Shown: in pieces, positions 16,264 through 25,969 of the stretch
Layout of the letters: each line of letters starts with the position of its first letter
Position numbering within the stretch: the stretch's first letter is position 1
Assembly (NCBI GenBank): GCA_963730365.1
Contig: CAVSRM010000003.1
Coordinates: 434,001 to 498,000 of the forward strand
Reading direction: 5' to 3'
DNA length: 64,000 nt
DNA from: Fodinibacter sp963730365
GTDB lineage: Bacteria; Actinomycetota; Actinomycetes; Actinomycetales; Dermatophilaceae
The notes under the pieces: model-generated
What the model saw: only the letters and a program-made list of their open reading frames with translations
What the model was told of the DNA's origin: nothing
Databases searched by the model: none
Position numbers and translations under genes: made by a program

Positions 16264-17379
16264 TCAGGACAGGGCCTCCTCGAGGGTGATGCTGTCCATG
16301 TCGAACGCCTCGGCGACCGCCCCGTAGGTGATCCGTCCGGCGTGGGTGTTCAGGCCCAGCGCGAGGGCCTTGTCGCCCCGCAGGGCGTCCTTCCAGCCCT
16401 GGTCGGCGATCTTCGTGGCGTAGGAGAGCGTCGCGTTGGTGAGCGCCCAGGTCGAGGTGTGCGGCACGGCACCCGGCATGTTCGCGACGCAGTAGTAGAT
16501 CGAGTCGTGGACCTGGAAGATGGGGTCGGCGTGGGTCGTCGGCCTCGAGTTCTCGAAGCACCCACCCTGGTCGATGGCCACGTCGACGAGGACCGACCCG
16601 GGCTTCATCTCGGCGACCATGTCGTCGGTGACGAGCTTGGGCGCCTTCGCCCCGGGGATGAGCACGGTGCCGATGACGAGGTCGGCGCCCAGCACCTGCT
16701 CGCGCACCGACATCGCGGACGACGCGATCTGGGCGACGCGGTTGTCGTAGCGCCAGAAGCTGAGCCGCAGCTTGTCCAGGTCGGTGTCGAGGAGCGTCAC
16801 GTCGGCGCCCATGCCGAGGGCGATGTTCGCGGCGTTCTGGCCCGCGACCCCGGCTCCGAGCACGACGACCTTGGCGTTCGCCACGCCACCGATGCCGCCC
16901 ATGAGCACCCCGCGGCCGCCCTGGGCCCTCATCATCGAGTGCGCCCCGACCTGCGGCGCCAGGCACCCGGCGACCTCGGACATCGGGTAGAGCAGCGGCA
17001 GCAGGCCCGAGGGCAGCTGCACGGTCTCGTAGGCGATCGAGGTGACCTTCTTGGCGACGAGCTCCTCGGTGAGGGGCTGGTCGGCCGCCAGGTGCAGGTA
17101 GGTGAAGAGGGTCAGGCCCTCCCGCAGTCGGTGGTACTCCTCCGCCACGGGCTCCTTGACCTTCATGACCATGTCGGACTCGCCCCAGACGTCGTCCGCC
17201 GAGTCGATGATGGTCGCGCCCTGGGAGACGTACTCGTCATCGGTGATCGTCGAGCCGAGACCCGCACCCTTCTGCACGATCACGTCGTGTCCCCGGCGCA
17301 CCAGCTCGTTGACCCCCACGGGGGTGATGCCGACGCGGAACTCGTTGTTCTTGACCTCGCTGGGAATACCGACCTTCAC
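16264..17379 (-). CDS. ald: Alanine dehydrogenase
   Basis: A 371-residue NAD-dependent enzyme interconverting alanine and pyruvate plus ammonia. Starts KVGIPSEVKNNEFRVGITPV; the family's catalytic Lys and His are in KVKEPVAEEY and TYLHLAADQPL; the Rossmann motif is VVVLGAGVAGQNAANIALGM. The GTG at 17379 gives the standard length; an upstream TTG adds three residues. The stop is followed closely by xerD, so the genes may be cotranscribed. Confidence 0.95.
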   Translation of the reverse strand: MKVGIPSEVKNNEFRVGITPVGVNELVRRGHDVIVQKGAGLGSTITDDEYVSQGATIIDSADDVWGESDMVMKVKEPVAEEYHRLREGLTLFTYLHLAADQPLTEELVAKKVTSIAYETVQLPSGLLPLLYPMSEVAGCLAPQVGAHSMMRAQGGRGVLMGGIGGVANAKVVVLGAGVAGQNAANIALGMGADVTLLDTDLDKLRLSFWRYDNRVAQIASSAMSVREQVLGADLVIGTVLIPGAKAPKLVTDDMVAEMKPGSVLVDVAIDQGGCFENSRPTTHADPIFQVHDSIYYCVANMPGAVPHTSTWALTNATLSYATKIADQGWKDALRGDKALALGLNTHAGRITYGAVAEAFDMDSITLEEALS

Positions 17380-17502
17380 GGTTATCAAGCCCTGTCTCGT
17401 GGGGGTGACGCGGCCCCTTTGCCGCGACTCTGCGCGCCCTCCGTCGGGCGCGGTGCGAGTCTAGACCCGGGCCGACCGGCCGCCCAGCGACGGGAGTAAC
17501 CG

Positions 17503-18108
17503 ATGAAGCTCTACAGTGACCTGCCGATCCGCCGCACCCGGCAGGTGGTGGCCGACGTGGCCGTGCTCGCGTGGGTCGTGCTCTGGGTGTGGGTCGGCGT
17601 GCGGGTACACGACGTCACGATGGCCCTGGCCGTTCCCGGTCGCCGCCTGGAGGACGCGGGGAGCGGCTTCACCTCCGCGATGGGCAGCGCGGGCGACTCG
17701 GTCGACGACCTCCCCCTGCTCGGCGACCGCGTCGCCGTCCCGTTCCGCTCGGCCGCCGGCGTGGGCACCGACTTCGCAGATGCCGGCCGCGAGCTCGTCG
17801 TCGCCGTCGAGCGGTTGGCACTACTCCTCGGACTGACCACCGCCGGCATCCCGATCCTCATCGTGGGCCTGTTCTGGCTCTGGCTCAGGGTGCGCTTCAC
17901 GAGGCGCGCCACCGCTGCCCAGCGCTTCGTCGACGCCGAGCCCGACCTCGACCTCTTCGCCCTCCGGGCCATGGCGGGACAGCCCTTCCAGCGCCTCGCC
18001 GCCATCAGCGCGGACCCGGCAGGGGCGTGGCGACGCGGCGATCGGGACGTGGTGCGCGCGCTCGCGACGCTCGAGCTGCGCGAGTGCGGGCTGCGCCCAC
18101 CCCCGTGA
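17503..18108 (+). CDS. Membrane protein of unknown function
   Basis: A 201-residue protein with two predicted membrane segments: VADVAVLAWVVLWVWVGVRV near residues 16-35 and LALLLGLTTAGIPILIVGLF near residues 105-124. The stretch between is outside and the C-terminal 75 residues are charged and cytoplasmic (FTRRATAAQRFVDAEPDLDL). I do not recognise a named family. It diverges from ald and converges on hisS. ATG start at 17503. Confidence 0.75.
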   Translation: MKLYSDLPIRRTRQVVADVAVLAWVVLWVWVGVRVHDVTMALAVPGRRLEDAGSGFTSAMGSAGDSVDDLPLLGDRVAVPFRSAAGVGTDFADAGRELVVAVERLALLLGLTTAGIPILIVGLFWLWLRVRFTRRATAAQRFVDAEPDLDLFALRAMAGQPFQRLAAISADPAGAWRRGDRDVVRALATLELRECGLRPPP

Positions 18109-18122
18109 CGGGCCCGATGGAC

Positions 18123-19460
18123 TCAGGGGGCGACGACGGCGGGGCGCAGATCCGCCTCCGGGCAGGCCCAGGTCGTGGCATCGGCGTCGACCTGCTCACC
18201 GCTGCGGATGTCCTTGACCTGGTCGGCACCGCCGGGCCCGGCCCCCGGGAACCAGACGAACGGGATGCCGCGCCGGTCGGCGTAGCGGATCTGCTTGCCG
18301 AACCTCGCGGCGCTCGGGGCGACCTCGCACGGGATGCCGCGGGCACGCAGGCCCGAGGCGACCCGGGCCGAGTCGCCACGGGACTCCTCGTCGACGACCG
18401 CCACGAGCACCGCTGCCGGCGTCGAGCGGCTCGCCGTGAGCCCTCGCTTGGCCACGAGGAGGTGCACCAGTCGCGACAGGCCGATCGAGATGCCGACCCC
18501 GGGGTACGTCGTCCGACCGTCGCTGGCGAGCGAGTCGTAGCGGCCGCCCGAGCAGACCGAGCCCCACGACTCCGAGCCGACGAGCTGGGTCTCGTAGACC
18601 GTTCCGGTGTAGTAGTCCAGGCCACGGGCGATGCTGAGGTCGGCAACCAGGACGCCAGGGGACTGCTCGACGCCGGCGGAGATCACGGCCGCCAGCGCCT
18701 CGAGCCCCTCGTCGAGCGTGGGGTGCTCGACCCCGAGTGCCCGGACCCGGCCGACGAAGGACAGGTCATCGGTGCTGATCTCGGCCAGGGCGAGCACGAG
18801 CCGCGCCTGGTCCTCGTCGGCCCCCGCCTCGAGGAGCATCTCGGCGACCGGCCCCGGCCCGCTGCGGCCGAGGCGGTCGACGATGCGCAGGGTGCCGACG
18901 ACGTCGGTGAGCCCGATGCCCAGGAAGAAGCCCTCCGGAATCTTGCGGTTGTTGACCTGGATGCGGAACTCCCCCACCGGCAGGCGGCGGAACGCCTCGG
19001 CGATGACGAGCGGCATCTCGGCCTCGAAGTGCGGGGCGAGCTCACCGACGTCGACGACGTCGATGTCGGCCTGGGTGAACTCCCGGAACCGCCCCTCCTG
19101 GGGCCGCTCACCGCGCCACACCTTCTGGATCTGGTAGCGACGGAACGGGAAGGCGAGCTTCCCGGCGTTCTCGAGCACGTACCGCGAGAAGGGCACGGTG
19201 AGGTCGAAGTGCAGGCCGAGCTCGGTGTCGGTGCCCGCCCCGTCGGCCAGGCGGTGGATGCCGTAGATCTCCTTGTCGGCGTCACCCCCCTTCCCGAGGA
19301 GCCGGCCCACAGGCTCGACCGCCCGGGTCTCCAGCGGCGCGAAACCGTGCAGCTCGAAGACCTCACGGATGACGTCGAGGAACCGCAGCTCGAGGAGCCG
19401 CTCGGCGGGAAGGAACTCGGGGAACCCTGAGATCGGGGTCACCTTGGTCGGTGCGCTCAC
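18123..19460 (-). CDS. hisS: Histidyl-tRNA synthetase
   Basis: A 445-residue class II synthetase charging tRNA-His. Motif 2 is FRRYQIQKVWRGERPQEGRF; the histidine motifs IARGLDYYTGTVYE and VCSGGRYDSL follow; motif 3 is PGVGISIGLSRL. The C-terminal anticodon-binding domain ends in WACPEADLRPAVVAP. GTG start at 19460 overlaps the stop of the MBL-fold gene by 4 bases, a conserved gene pair in actinobacteria. Confidence 0.96.
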   Translation of the reverse strand: MSAPTKVTPISGFPEFLPAERLLELRFLDVIREVFELHGFAPLETRAVEPVGRLLGKGGDADKEIYGIHRLADGAGTDTELGLHFDLTVPFSRYVLENAGKLAFPFRRYQIQKVWRGERPQEGRFREFTQADIDVVDVGELAPHFEAEMPLVIAEAFRRLPVGEFRIQVNNRKIPEGFFLGIGLTDVVGTLRIVDRLGRSGPGPVAEMLLEAGADEDQARLVLALAEISTDDLSFVGRVRALGVEHPTLDEGLEALAAVISAGVEQSPGVLVADLSIARGLDYYTGTVYETQLVGSESWGSVCSGGRYDSLASDGRTTYPGVGISIGLSRLVHLLVAKRGLTASRSTPAAVLVAVVDEESRGDSARVASGLRARGIPCEVAPSAARFGKQIRYADRRGIPFVWFPGAGPGGADQVKDIRSGEQVDADATTWACPEADLRPAVVAP

Positions 19461-20161
19461 GCGGACAATCCTTGCAGGTAGGGGTTGGTGCCCCGCTCGC
19501 GGCGCATCGTCGTCGCCGGTCCGTGGCCGGTGAGCACGAGTGTGGAGTCCGGGAGCGGGAGCACGACGTCACGCAACGAGCGCCGCATGGCGGCATCGTC
19601 GCCGCCGGGAAGGTCGGTGCGCCCGATCGACCCCGCGAACAGCACGTCACCGCTCACCATGGTGCGGTCGAGCTCCTCGGCGGTCGGCAGCCCGTCGGGC
19701 ACGGCATCGAGCCCGAACATCACCGAACCCTCGGTGTGGCCCGGCGCGTGGAGCACCTCGAGCGCGAGACCGGCGACCCGGAGTCGCTCACGGTCGGTCA
19801 CCTCGATGACGGTCTCCGGCTCCCGCCACGAGGCGCGGCGACCGAACTGCTGCTCCATCATCCCCAACGTGCCGGGGTCGATCGTCTCGAGCGGGTCCCG
19901 CAGCCGGTAGCGGTCGTCGGAGTGGATGTAGGCCGCGGTGTCACCACCACACACCGCCGCAACCGAGTACACGTGGTCGAGGTGGCCGTGGGTGAGCAGC
20001 ACGGCTGCCGGCCGCAGGCGGTTCTCGGCCAGCACATCTCGCAGCGTCTCCTCGACCCCGATGCCGGGATCGACGACGACGCACTCCTCGCCGGGGCCGG
20101 GGGCCAGGACGTAGCAGTTGGTTCCGAAGGCGGCGGCAGGAAAGGCGATGGCGAGCACCAT
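19457..20161 (-). CDS. MBL-fold hydrolase (hydroxyacylglutathione hydrolase-like)
   Basis: A 234-residue metallo-beta-lactamase-fold enzyme. Metal ligands are in LLTHGHLDHVYSV (HxHxDH), VLHAPGHTEGS, SGDVLFAGSIGRTDL and LTGHGPATTMRRE. Members hydrolyse thioesters such as S-lactoylglutathione or mycothiol conjugates; actinobacteria use mycothiol, so a glyoxalase II-type role is inferred, not shown. A TACGCT -10-like box lies 3 bases before the ATG and 6 before the next GTG (20158), so the true start may be the GTG, leaderless. Confidence 0.88.
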   Translation of the reverse strand: MVLAIAFPAAAFGTNCYVLAPGPGEECVVVDPGIGVEETLRDVLAENRLRPAAVLLTHGHLDHVYSVAAVCGGDTAAYIHSDDRYRLRDPLETIDPGTLGMMEQQFGRRASWREPETVIEVTDRERLRVAGLALEVLHAPGHTEGSVMFGLDAVPDGLPTAEELDRTMVSGDVLFAGSIGRTDLPGGDDAAMRRSLRDVVLPLPDSTLVLTGHGPATTMRRERGTNPYLQGLSA

Positions 20162-20186
20162 GCGAGCGTAGCCCGGGCGGTGCTCC

Positions 20187-20192
20187 TAGACT
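20187..20192 (+). promoter_or_regulatory. -10 box for the cyclophilin gene
   Basis: TAGACT on the plus strand, about 28 bases before the GGAGGA ribosome site of the gene at 20227. Confidence 0.45.
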
Positions 20193-20226
20193 GGGCCGCC
20201 GTTGCGTCGACGACCACGGAGGACCG

Positions 20227-21015
20227 GTGACCAAGCAGCAGGAGCGCGATCGCGCCAAGCGGCGCCTCGCCAAGCAGGAACAGGCGATGGCACGACGTGA
20301 GTCCGACCGCGGTCGACGGCTCCGGGTCGGCGCCATCCTCGGGGTGACCGTGCTCGTTCTCGGTGCGCTCGCGTTCGCCGGCACCAGGCTCGGCTCGGAC
20401 GGCGACCCGCCGCCGGTGACCACGCTGGCCGGCTGTGCCCTGCCTCCTGACCTGTTGGGGACCGGTGCCGAGCTGACACTGCCCGACGCGGCCGAGGTGG
20501 AGGGTAAGACGTACGTGGCGACCCTGACCACGAACTGTGGGGACATCGAGCTGACGCTCGACGGGTCCGCGGCGCCACAGGCCGTCGCCTCCTTCCTCCA
20601 GCTCGCCCAGCAGAACTACTGGGTCGACGCGCCGTGCCACCGGCTGACGACGTCGGAGACCCTCAAGGTCCTCCAGTGCGGCGACCCCACGGGCACCGGA
20701 GCAGGCACCCCGGGCTACGGGTTCGGCGTCGAGAACGCTCCTGAGGACGGGTTCTACCCGCGCGGGACCCTCGCGATGGCCCGCACGAGTGACCCCGACC
20801 AGGGCAACGGGGGGCAGTTCTTCATCGTCTACGGCGACTCGACCCTGCCCGACCCGGACGGCTACACCGTGTTCGGCACCGTCACCGGCGGGTTGGATAT
20901 CGTCGACGAGATCGCCGACAACGGTGTCGTCCCGGGCGGCGCGAGCCCCGATGACGGCATCCCAGCAGCATCGATCAGCATCCTCGCGGTCGATGTCACC
21001 GAGAAGAAGGCCTGA
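20227..21015 (+). CDS. Membrane-anchored cyclophilin-type peptidyl-prolyl isomerase
   Basis: A 262-residue protein. A charged N-terminus (TKQQERDRAKRRLAKQEQAM) and membrane segment (VGAILGVTVLVLGALAFAG, about residues 35-53) anchor a cyclophilin domain facing outside. The domain has RGTLAMARTSDPDQGNGGQF, FIVYGDSTLP and TVFGTVTGGLDIVDEI. It would speed proline isomerisation in exported proteins. GTG start at 20227 with ACGGAGGA upstream. The next gene begins 2 bases after the stop, so the two form an operon. Confidence 0.9.
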   Translation: MTKQQERDRAKRRLAKQEQAMARRESDRGRRLRVGAILGVTVLVLGALAFAGTRLGSDGDPPPVTTLAGCALPPDLLGTGAELTLPDAAEVEGKTYVATLTTNCGDIELTLDGSAAPQAVASFLQLAQQNYWVDAPCHRLTTSETLKVLQCGDPTGTGAGTPGYGFGVENAPEDGFYPRGTLAMARTSDPDQGNGGQFFIVYGDSTLPDPDGYTVFGTVTGGLDIVDEIADNGVVPGGASPDDGIPAASISILAVDVTEKKA

Positions 21016-21017
21016 CC

Positions 21018-22376
21018 GTGTCCGAGGACAAGCCCACCCCCCGCCCGTCGATCCCCTCGCCGGCAGCCCTGGCGTCACGGATGCACGCCAGGCCCCCGGC
21101 TGCGCCTGCCCCGGTGGCGCATTCCGACTCCGCCCGGTTCGGGCGGGTCGCCGAGGACGGGACCGTCTACGTCACCACCGCGGACGGCGAGCGAGCCGTG
21201 GGGTCCTACCCCGACGCGAGCGACGACGAGGCCCTGCAGTACTTCGCTCGCAAGTACGACGAACTCGCCTCGTCGGCAGACCTCCTCGAGGCAAGGCTGG
21301 TCAACCCGGACGTGTCGGCGAAGGAGATCGCCGACGGCCTCACGACGTTGCGCGAGCACCTCGCCGACGCCAACGTCGTCGGGGACCTCGCAGCCCTCGA
21401 TGCGACGGCGGACCGGGTCGAGACCGGCCTGGCGGCCAAGCGCGCCGCCGAGGGCGAGGAGCGCGCCGCCGCCCGGGCGGAAGCCACCCTGGCCCGTGAG
21501 GCCATCGTCGAGGAGGCGGAGAAGATCGCCGCCCAGCCTCCGGCGTCGACCCAGTGGAAGACGAGTGGGGAGCGGATGCGCGCCCTTCTCGACCAGTGGA
21601 AGCAGCACCAGCGCTCGGCGGTCAAGCTCGACAAGGCGACGGAGAACGCCCTGTGGCAGCGCTTCAGTCACGCACGGAACGTCTTCGACAAGGCACGGCG
21701 TTCGTGGTTCGCCGAGCTCGAGACCTCGCGCGCCGACGCCAAGTCCACCAAGGAACGGCTCGCCGCCCAGGCCGAGGCCCTCTCCTCGAGCACAGACTGG
21801 AACGCCACCGCCCGCGCCTTCAAGCAGCTCATGGACCAGTGGCGCGCGGCCGGTCGCGCAGCGCGGGCCGACGACGACGCCCTCTGGGAGAGGTTCCGCA
21901 CGGCCCAGGATGCCTTCTTCACCGCGAAAGACCAGGTGGTGGCCGCCGAGGAGGAGGAGTTCCGGGGCAACCTCGCGGTCAAGGAGGAGCTCCTGGTCGA
22001 GGCCGAGGCCCTCCTCCCGGTCACCGACATCGAGGCCGCCAAGGCCGCCCTGCGCGGGATCCAGGACCGCTGGGAGAGCGCGGGCAAGGTGCCCCGCGCC
22101 GACCTCGAACGGGTGGAGAAGCGGCTGCGTCGCGTCGAGAGCGCCGTCCGCGACGCGGACGAGAAGCGGTGGGCATCGACCAACCCCGAGGCCGCGGCCA
22201 GGGCGCGCTCGATGGTCGAGCAGCTCGAGGCGTCGGTGGCCGGCCTGGAGGCAGACCTTGCGAAGGCCGAGGCATCGGGCGACGCCGCGAAGGCCGACGC
22301 GGCCCGTGGGCGACTCAGCGCCCAGCAGGACTGGCTGGCCCAGGCCCGCGCAGGGCTGGCCGAGTTCGGCGGCTGA
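21018..22376 (+). CDS. DUF349 repeat protein
   Basis: A 452-residue, helix-rich protein with repeated DUF349 modules, each about 70 residues with a W...G...R-type pattern: WKTSGERMRALLDQWKQHQR, WFAELETSRADAKSTKERLA, WNATARAFKQLMDQWRAAGR and WESAGKVPRADLERVEKRLR. A glutamate/lysine coiled coil covers the C-terminus. Function of the family is unclear. GTG start at 21018. It is cotranscribed with the cyclophilin gene and converges on relA. Confidence 0.88.
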   Translation: MSEDKPTPRPSIPSPAALASRMHARPPAAPAPVAHSDSARFGRVAEDGTVYVTTADGERAVGSYPDASDDEALQYFARKYDELASSADLLEARLVNPDVSAKEIADGLTTLREHLADANVVGDLAALDATADRVETGLAAKRAAEGEERAAARAEATLAREAIVEEAEKIAAQPPASTQWKTSGERMRALLDQWKQHQRSAVKLDKATENALWQRFSHARNVFDKARRSWFAELETSRADAKSTKERLAAQAEALSSSTDWNATARAFKQLMDQWRAAGRAARADDDALWERFRTAQDAFFTAKDQVVAAEEEEFRGNLAVKEELLVEAEALLPVTDIEAAKAALRGIQDRWESAGKVPRADLERVEKRLRRVESAVRDADEKRWASTNPEAAARARSMVEQLEASVAGLEADLAKAEASGDAAKADAARGRLSAQQDWLAQARAGLAEFGG

Positions 22377-22391
22377 GCCGGACCGGCGGCC

Positions 22392-24734
22392 TCAGCTCGA
22401 CGCGTCGTCGCGTCGGCTGCCGGTGACCCGGCTCGCGTCGAACACGCCGTCGACGCTCTGCACGGTGCGGATGACGTGGCCCAGGTGGCTGGGATCGCCC
22501 ATCTCGAAGGTGAAGAGCAGCTTGGCCACCCGGTCGCGTGACGTCGTCACGGCCGCTGAGAGGATGTTGACGCCGTTGTCGGAGATCACCCTGGTGACGT
22601 CGGAGAGCAGTCGTGAGCGGTCGAGCGCCTCGACCTGGAGCTGCACGAGGAAGAGGCTGCTGGCGGTGGGTGCCCACTCCACCTCGATGATCTTCTCGGG
22701 TTGGGCGAGCAGCGCGGTGGCGTTGGTGCAGTCCTTGCGGTGCACGGACACCCCGTTGCCACGGGTCACGAAGCCGAGGATGTCGTCGCCCGGAACCGGC
22801 GTGCAGCACCGAGCGAGCTTGACCCAGACGTCGGACATTCCCTTGACGACGACACCCGGGTCACCGCTTCGCCGGGGCCCCGGCCGGGTCGTGGCGGGGA
22901 TCGCCGCCTCGGCGATGTCCTCGCTCGCCCCGTCCTCGCCCCCGACCGACGCGACCAGGCGTGAGACGACGTGCTGCGCCGAGACGTGTCCCTCGCCGAC
23001 GGCGGCATAGAGCCCGTCGATCCCGGCGAGACGAAGCTCCTCAGCCACCCCGGTGAGCGACTCCACCGAGGTGAGTCGCTGGAGCGGGAGCCCCTGCTTT
23101 CGCATGATCTTGGCGAGGGACTCCTTGCCCTCGTCGATCATCTCCTCGCGCCGCTCCTTGGTGAACCAGTGCTTGATCTTGTTGCGCGCCCGGGCGGAGC
23201 GCACGAAGCTCAGCCAGTCCCGTGACGGGCCGGCCGAGTCCGCCTTCGACGTGAGCACCTCGACGACGTCACCGTTGTCGAGGCGGCTCTCCAGGGGGAC
23301 CAGCCGCCCGTTGACCCGGGCTCCGATGCAGTGGTGACCCACCTCGGTGTGCACCGCGTACGCGAAGTCCACGGGGGTCGAGCCAGCGGGCAGTCCGACG
23401 AGCTGGCCCTTGGGCGTGAAGACGTAGACCTCGCTCGCGGTGATCTCGAAGCGCAGCGACTCGAGGAACTCGCCGGGGTCGGAGGTCTCCTGCTGCCAGT
23501 CCAGGAGCTGGCGCAGCCAGGCCATGTCGTTGATGGGGCCGGCCTGGCCGTCTCGGGCCTGGGCTCCCGGGGACGACCCTCCACCGGCCGCTGCCGGGTC
23601 CTCCTTGTACTTCCAGTGCGCGGCGACGCCGTACTCCGCCCGACGGTGCATGGTGTACGTGCGGATCTGGATCTCCACGGGCTTCCCGCCCGGCCCGATG
23701 ACCGTCGTGTGCAACGACTGGTACATGTTGAACTTCGGCATGGCGATGTAGTCCTTGAACCGCCCCGGCACCGGGTTCCACCGGGCGTGCAGCGCGCCCA
23801 GCGCCGCGTAGCAGTCGCGGACCGTCTCGACGAGGACCCGCACGGCCACGAGGTCGTAGATCTGCTCGAAGTCGCGTCCGCCCACGATCATCTTCTGGTA
23901 GACGGAGTAGTAGTGCTTGGGGCGCCCGGTCACGCTCGCCTTGATCTTCGCGGCTCGCAGGTCGGCACCGACCTCGTCGCGGACACTCGCGAGGTACTCC
24001 TCCCGAGCCGGCGCCCGCTCCGCGACCAGGCGGACGATCTCGTCGAACACCTTGGGGTAGAGCGCCTGGAAGGAGAGGTCCTCGAGCTCCCACTTGATGG
24101 TGTTCATCCCGAGCCGGTGCGCGAGTGGCGCGTAGATCTCGAGGGTCTCCTTCGCCTTGCGCTGGGCGCTCTCCTGGGAGACGTAGCGCCAGGTGCGGGC
24201 GTTGTGCAGGCGGTCGGCCAGCTTGATGACGAGCACCCGGATGTCGCGGGCCATGGCCACGACCATCTTGCGCACCGTCTCGGCCTGCGCGGCCTGGCCG
24301 TAGGTCACCTTGTCGAGCTTGGTGACCCCGTCGACGAGCATGGCGATCTCGTCACCGAAGTCACGGCGCAACGCCTCCAGGCTGTAGGCCGTGTCCTCGA
24401 CCGTGTCGTGCAGGAGGGCGGCCGCCAGGGTCGTGGGGGTCATGCCGAGCTCTGCGAGGATCGTCGTCACCGCAAGGGGGTGGGTGATGTAGTCGTCACC
24501 GGAGCGGCGCTTCTGACCCTCGTGGGCGCGCTCTGCGACCGCGTACGCCCGCTCGATGACCGAGATGTCGGCCTTGGGATGGGTGCTGCGGACCACCTGG
24601 AGCAGCGGCTCGAGGACCGGGTTGTCGGGCACCTTGTTGCGCCCCACGAAGGCGAAGGCGGCCCTGGCTCGAGCCCGCGACGACCCACCCGGTGGGGTGG
24701 CCCCGGGTGCTGCCGTCGTGGTGTCCTCGGCCAT
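22392..24734 (-). CDS. relA: Bifunctional (p)ppGpp synthetase/hydrolase
   Basis: A 780-residue RelA/SpoT protein that makes and degrades the stringent alarmone. N-terminal HD hydrolase domain: AALLHDTVEDTAYSLEALRR with the paired HD residues; synthetase domain: VTGRPKHYYSVYQKMIVGGR and IYDLVAVRVLVE; then a TGS domain (YVFTPKGQLVGLPAGSTPVD) and a C-terminal ACT domain (QVEALDRSRLLSDVTRVISD). Both activities look intact. It is upstream of secF-secD-yajC in gene order, as in mycobacteria, separated by a strong terminator. Confidence 0.96.
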   Translation of the reverse strand: MAEDTTTAAPGATPPGGSSRARARAAFAFVGRNKVPDNPVLEPLLQVVRSTHPKADISVIERAYAVAERAHEGQKRRSGDDYITHPLAVTTILAELGMTPTTLAAALLHDTVEDTAYSLEALRRDFGDEIAMLVDGVTKLDKVTYGQAAQAETVRKMVVAMARDIRVLVIKLADRLHNARTWRYVSQESAQRKAKETLEIYAPLAHRLGMNTIKWELEDLSFQALYPKVFDEIVRLVAERAPAREEYLASVRDEVGADLRAAKIKASVTGRPKHYYSVYQKMIVGGRDFEQIYDLVAVRVLVETVRDCYAALGALHARWNPVPGRFKDYIAMPKFNMYQSLHTTVIGPGGKPVEIQIRTYTMHRRAEYGVAAHWKYKEDPAAAGGGSSPGAQARDGQAGPINDMAWLRQLLDWQQETSDPGEFLESLRFEITASEVYVFTPKGQLVGLPAGSTPVDFAYAVHTEVGHHCIGARVNGRLVPLESRLDNGDVVEVLTSKADSAGPSRDWLSFVRSARARNKIKHWFTKERREEMIDEGKESLAKIMRKQGLPLQRLTSVESLTGVAEELRLAGIDGLYAAVGEGHVSAQHVVSRLVASVGGEDGASEDIAEAAIPATTRPGPRRSGDPGVVVKGMSDVWVKLARCCTPVPGDDILGFVTRGNGVSVHRKDCTNATALLAQPEKIIEVEWAPTASSLFLVQLQVEALDRSRLLSDVTRVISDNGVNILSAAVTTSRDRVAKLLFTFEMGDPSHLGHVIRTVQSVDGVFDASRVTGSRRDDASS

Positions 24735-24780
24735 GCCCGGAGTGTAGTCGCCGGTCGTGGGTGGTCGCGGTGCCCGCCCA

Positions 24781-24804
24781 CCCCCGCGGGAGGTCCCGCG
24801 GGGG
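24781..24804 (-). terminator. Terminator after secF
   Basis: CCCCCGCGGG (24781-24790) pairs perfectly with CCCGCGGGGG (24795-24804), loop AGGT, 7 bases past the secF stop. There is no T tract, but stem stability is very high. Confidence 0.7.
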
Positions 24805-24811
24805 CCGGGCG

Positions 24812-25969
24812 TCAGCGCTTGGACTTCGGGGGTCGGCGCGGCTGGTTGCGAGGCCCGGACTGGGCATACCGGTGGACCGAGCGACCCGTGACGGTCGACC
24901 GTTCACCGGGGGCGGCCTCCGGCGCACCGGAGACGAGGGCGCCCTCCTCGAGGTGGCCCTCGACGAGCTCGTCGGCGGCCTCCTGCTTGGCCACCCTCGC
25001 CTGGTGACGGGCGGCGCGCTTGCCGAGGTCGACGACGGACTCCTCGTTGCTCCGAAGGGACACCAGCAGCGGGGTCGCGATGAAGATCGAGGAGTAGGCC
25101 CCGACGAGGATCCCGATGAACAGCACGAGGGAGAGGTCCAGCAGCGTGCCCGGGCCGAGCGTCCCGAACCCGACGACGAGGATCGAGAGGATCGGGAGCA
25201 GTGCGACGACGGTCGTGTTGATCGAGCGCACCATCGTCTGGTTGACCGCGAGGTTCGCGGCCTGCGCGTACGACATCCGACCGGTGGCGAAGGCCTCCGA
25301 GGTGTTCTCCCGCACCTTGTCGAAGACGACGACGGTGTCGTAGAGGGAGTACCCGAGGACGGTGAGGAAGCCGATGAGGGTCGCGGGTGAGACCTCGAAG
25401 CCCGACCACGCGTAGATGCCGGCGGTGATGACGAGGTCGTGGCCCAGGGCCACGAGCGCGGCCACCGACATCTTCCACGTCCGGAAGTAGATCGCCATGA
25501 CCAGGGCGACGAGGAGCAGGAAGATGATGAGGGCCTGGAGCGCCTTCTGGCTCACCGTGGCACCCCAGGACGGGCCGATGAACGTGGCCGAGACGTTCTC
25601 CACCGGCACGTCGAAGGCCTTGGCCAGGCCTTCGCGCACGACGCTGGCATCACTGTCGGTGAGCTTCACCGTCTGCACGCGGATGCTGTCGTTGCCGATC
25701 TTGGTGACGTTGACCCCGCTGGTCTCGCCGGTGTCGCTCACGACGACACGAGCCTTCTGCTCGTAGTTGTCGGTCGACGCCGAGGCCGAGACCCGGAACT
25801 CGGATCCCCCCTTGAACTCCAGGCCGAGGTTGAGGCCCTTGACCCCGAATCCGAGGAGCGCGATGACCAGCATGACCATCGAGCCCGCGTAGAACCTGCG
25901 GCGACGAGCAACGACGGGCACGGAGCGCTTGCCGGTGTAGAGGTCGTTCCCGAACTGGGCGAAGTTCAT
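24812..25969 (-). CDS. secF: Protein translocase subunit SecF
   Basis: A 385-residue membrane protein assisting Sec-dependent export together with SecD and YajC. The SecF signature FKGGSEFRVS follows the first membrane segment, and the C-terminal five-helix block contains GYSLYDTVVVFDKVRENTSE and VNQTMVRSINTTVVALLPIL. A basic C-terminal tail follows. The start ATG at 25969 overlaps the secD stop by 4 bases (ATGA). Confidence 0.96.
   Translation of the reverse strand: MNFAQFGNDLYTGKRSVPVVARRRRFYAGSMVMLVIALLGFGVKGLNLGLEFKGGSEFRVSASASTDNYEQKARVVVSDTGETSGVNVTKIGNDSIRVQTVKLTDSDASVVREGLAKAFDVPVENVSATFIGPSWGATVSQKALQALIIFLLLVALVMAIYFRTWKMSVAALVALGHDLVITAGIYAWSGFEVSPATLIGFLTVLGYSLYDTVVVFDKVRENTSEAFATGRMSYAQAANLAVNQTMVRSINTTVVALLPILSILVVGFGTLGPGTLLDLSLVLFIGILVGAYSSIFIATPLLVSLRSNEESVVDLGKRAARHQARVAKQEAADELVEGHLEEGALVSGAPEAAPGERSTVTGRSVHRYAQSGPRNQPRRPPKSKR

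Noticed and set aside
17571..19430. 619-residue plus-strand open frame
   Set aside because: Antisense to hisS and out of frame with the membrane gene; composition is typical of a high-GC shadow.
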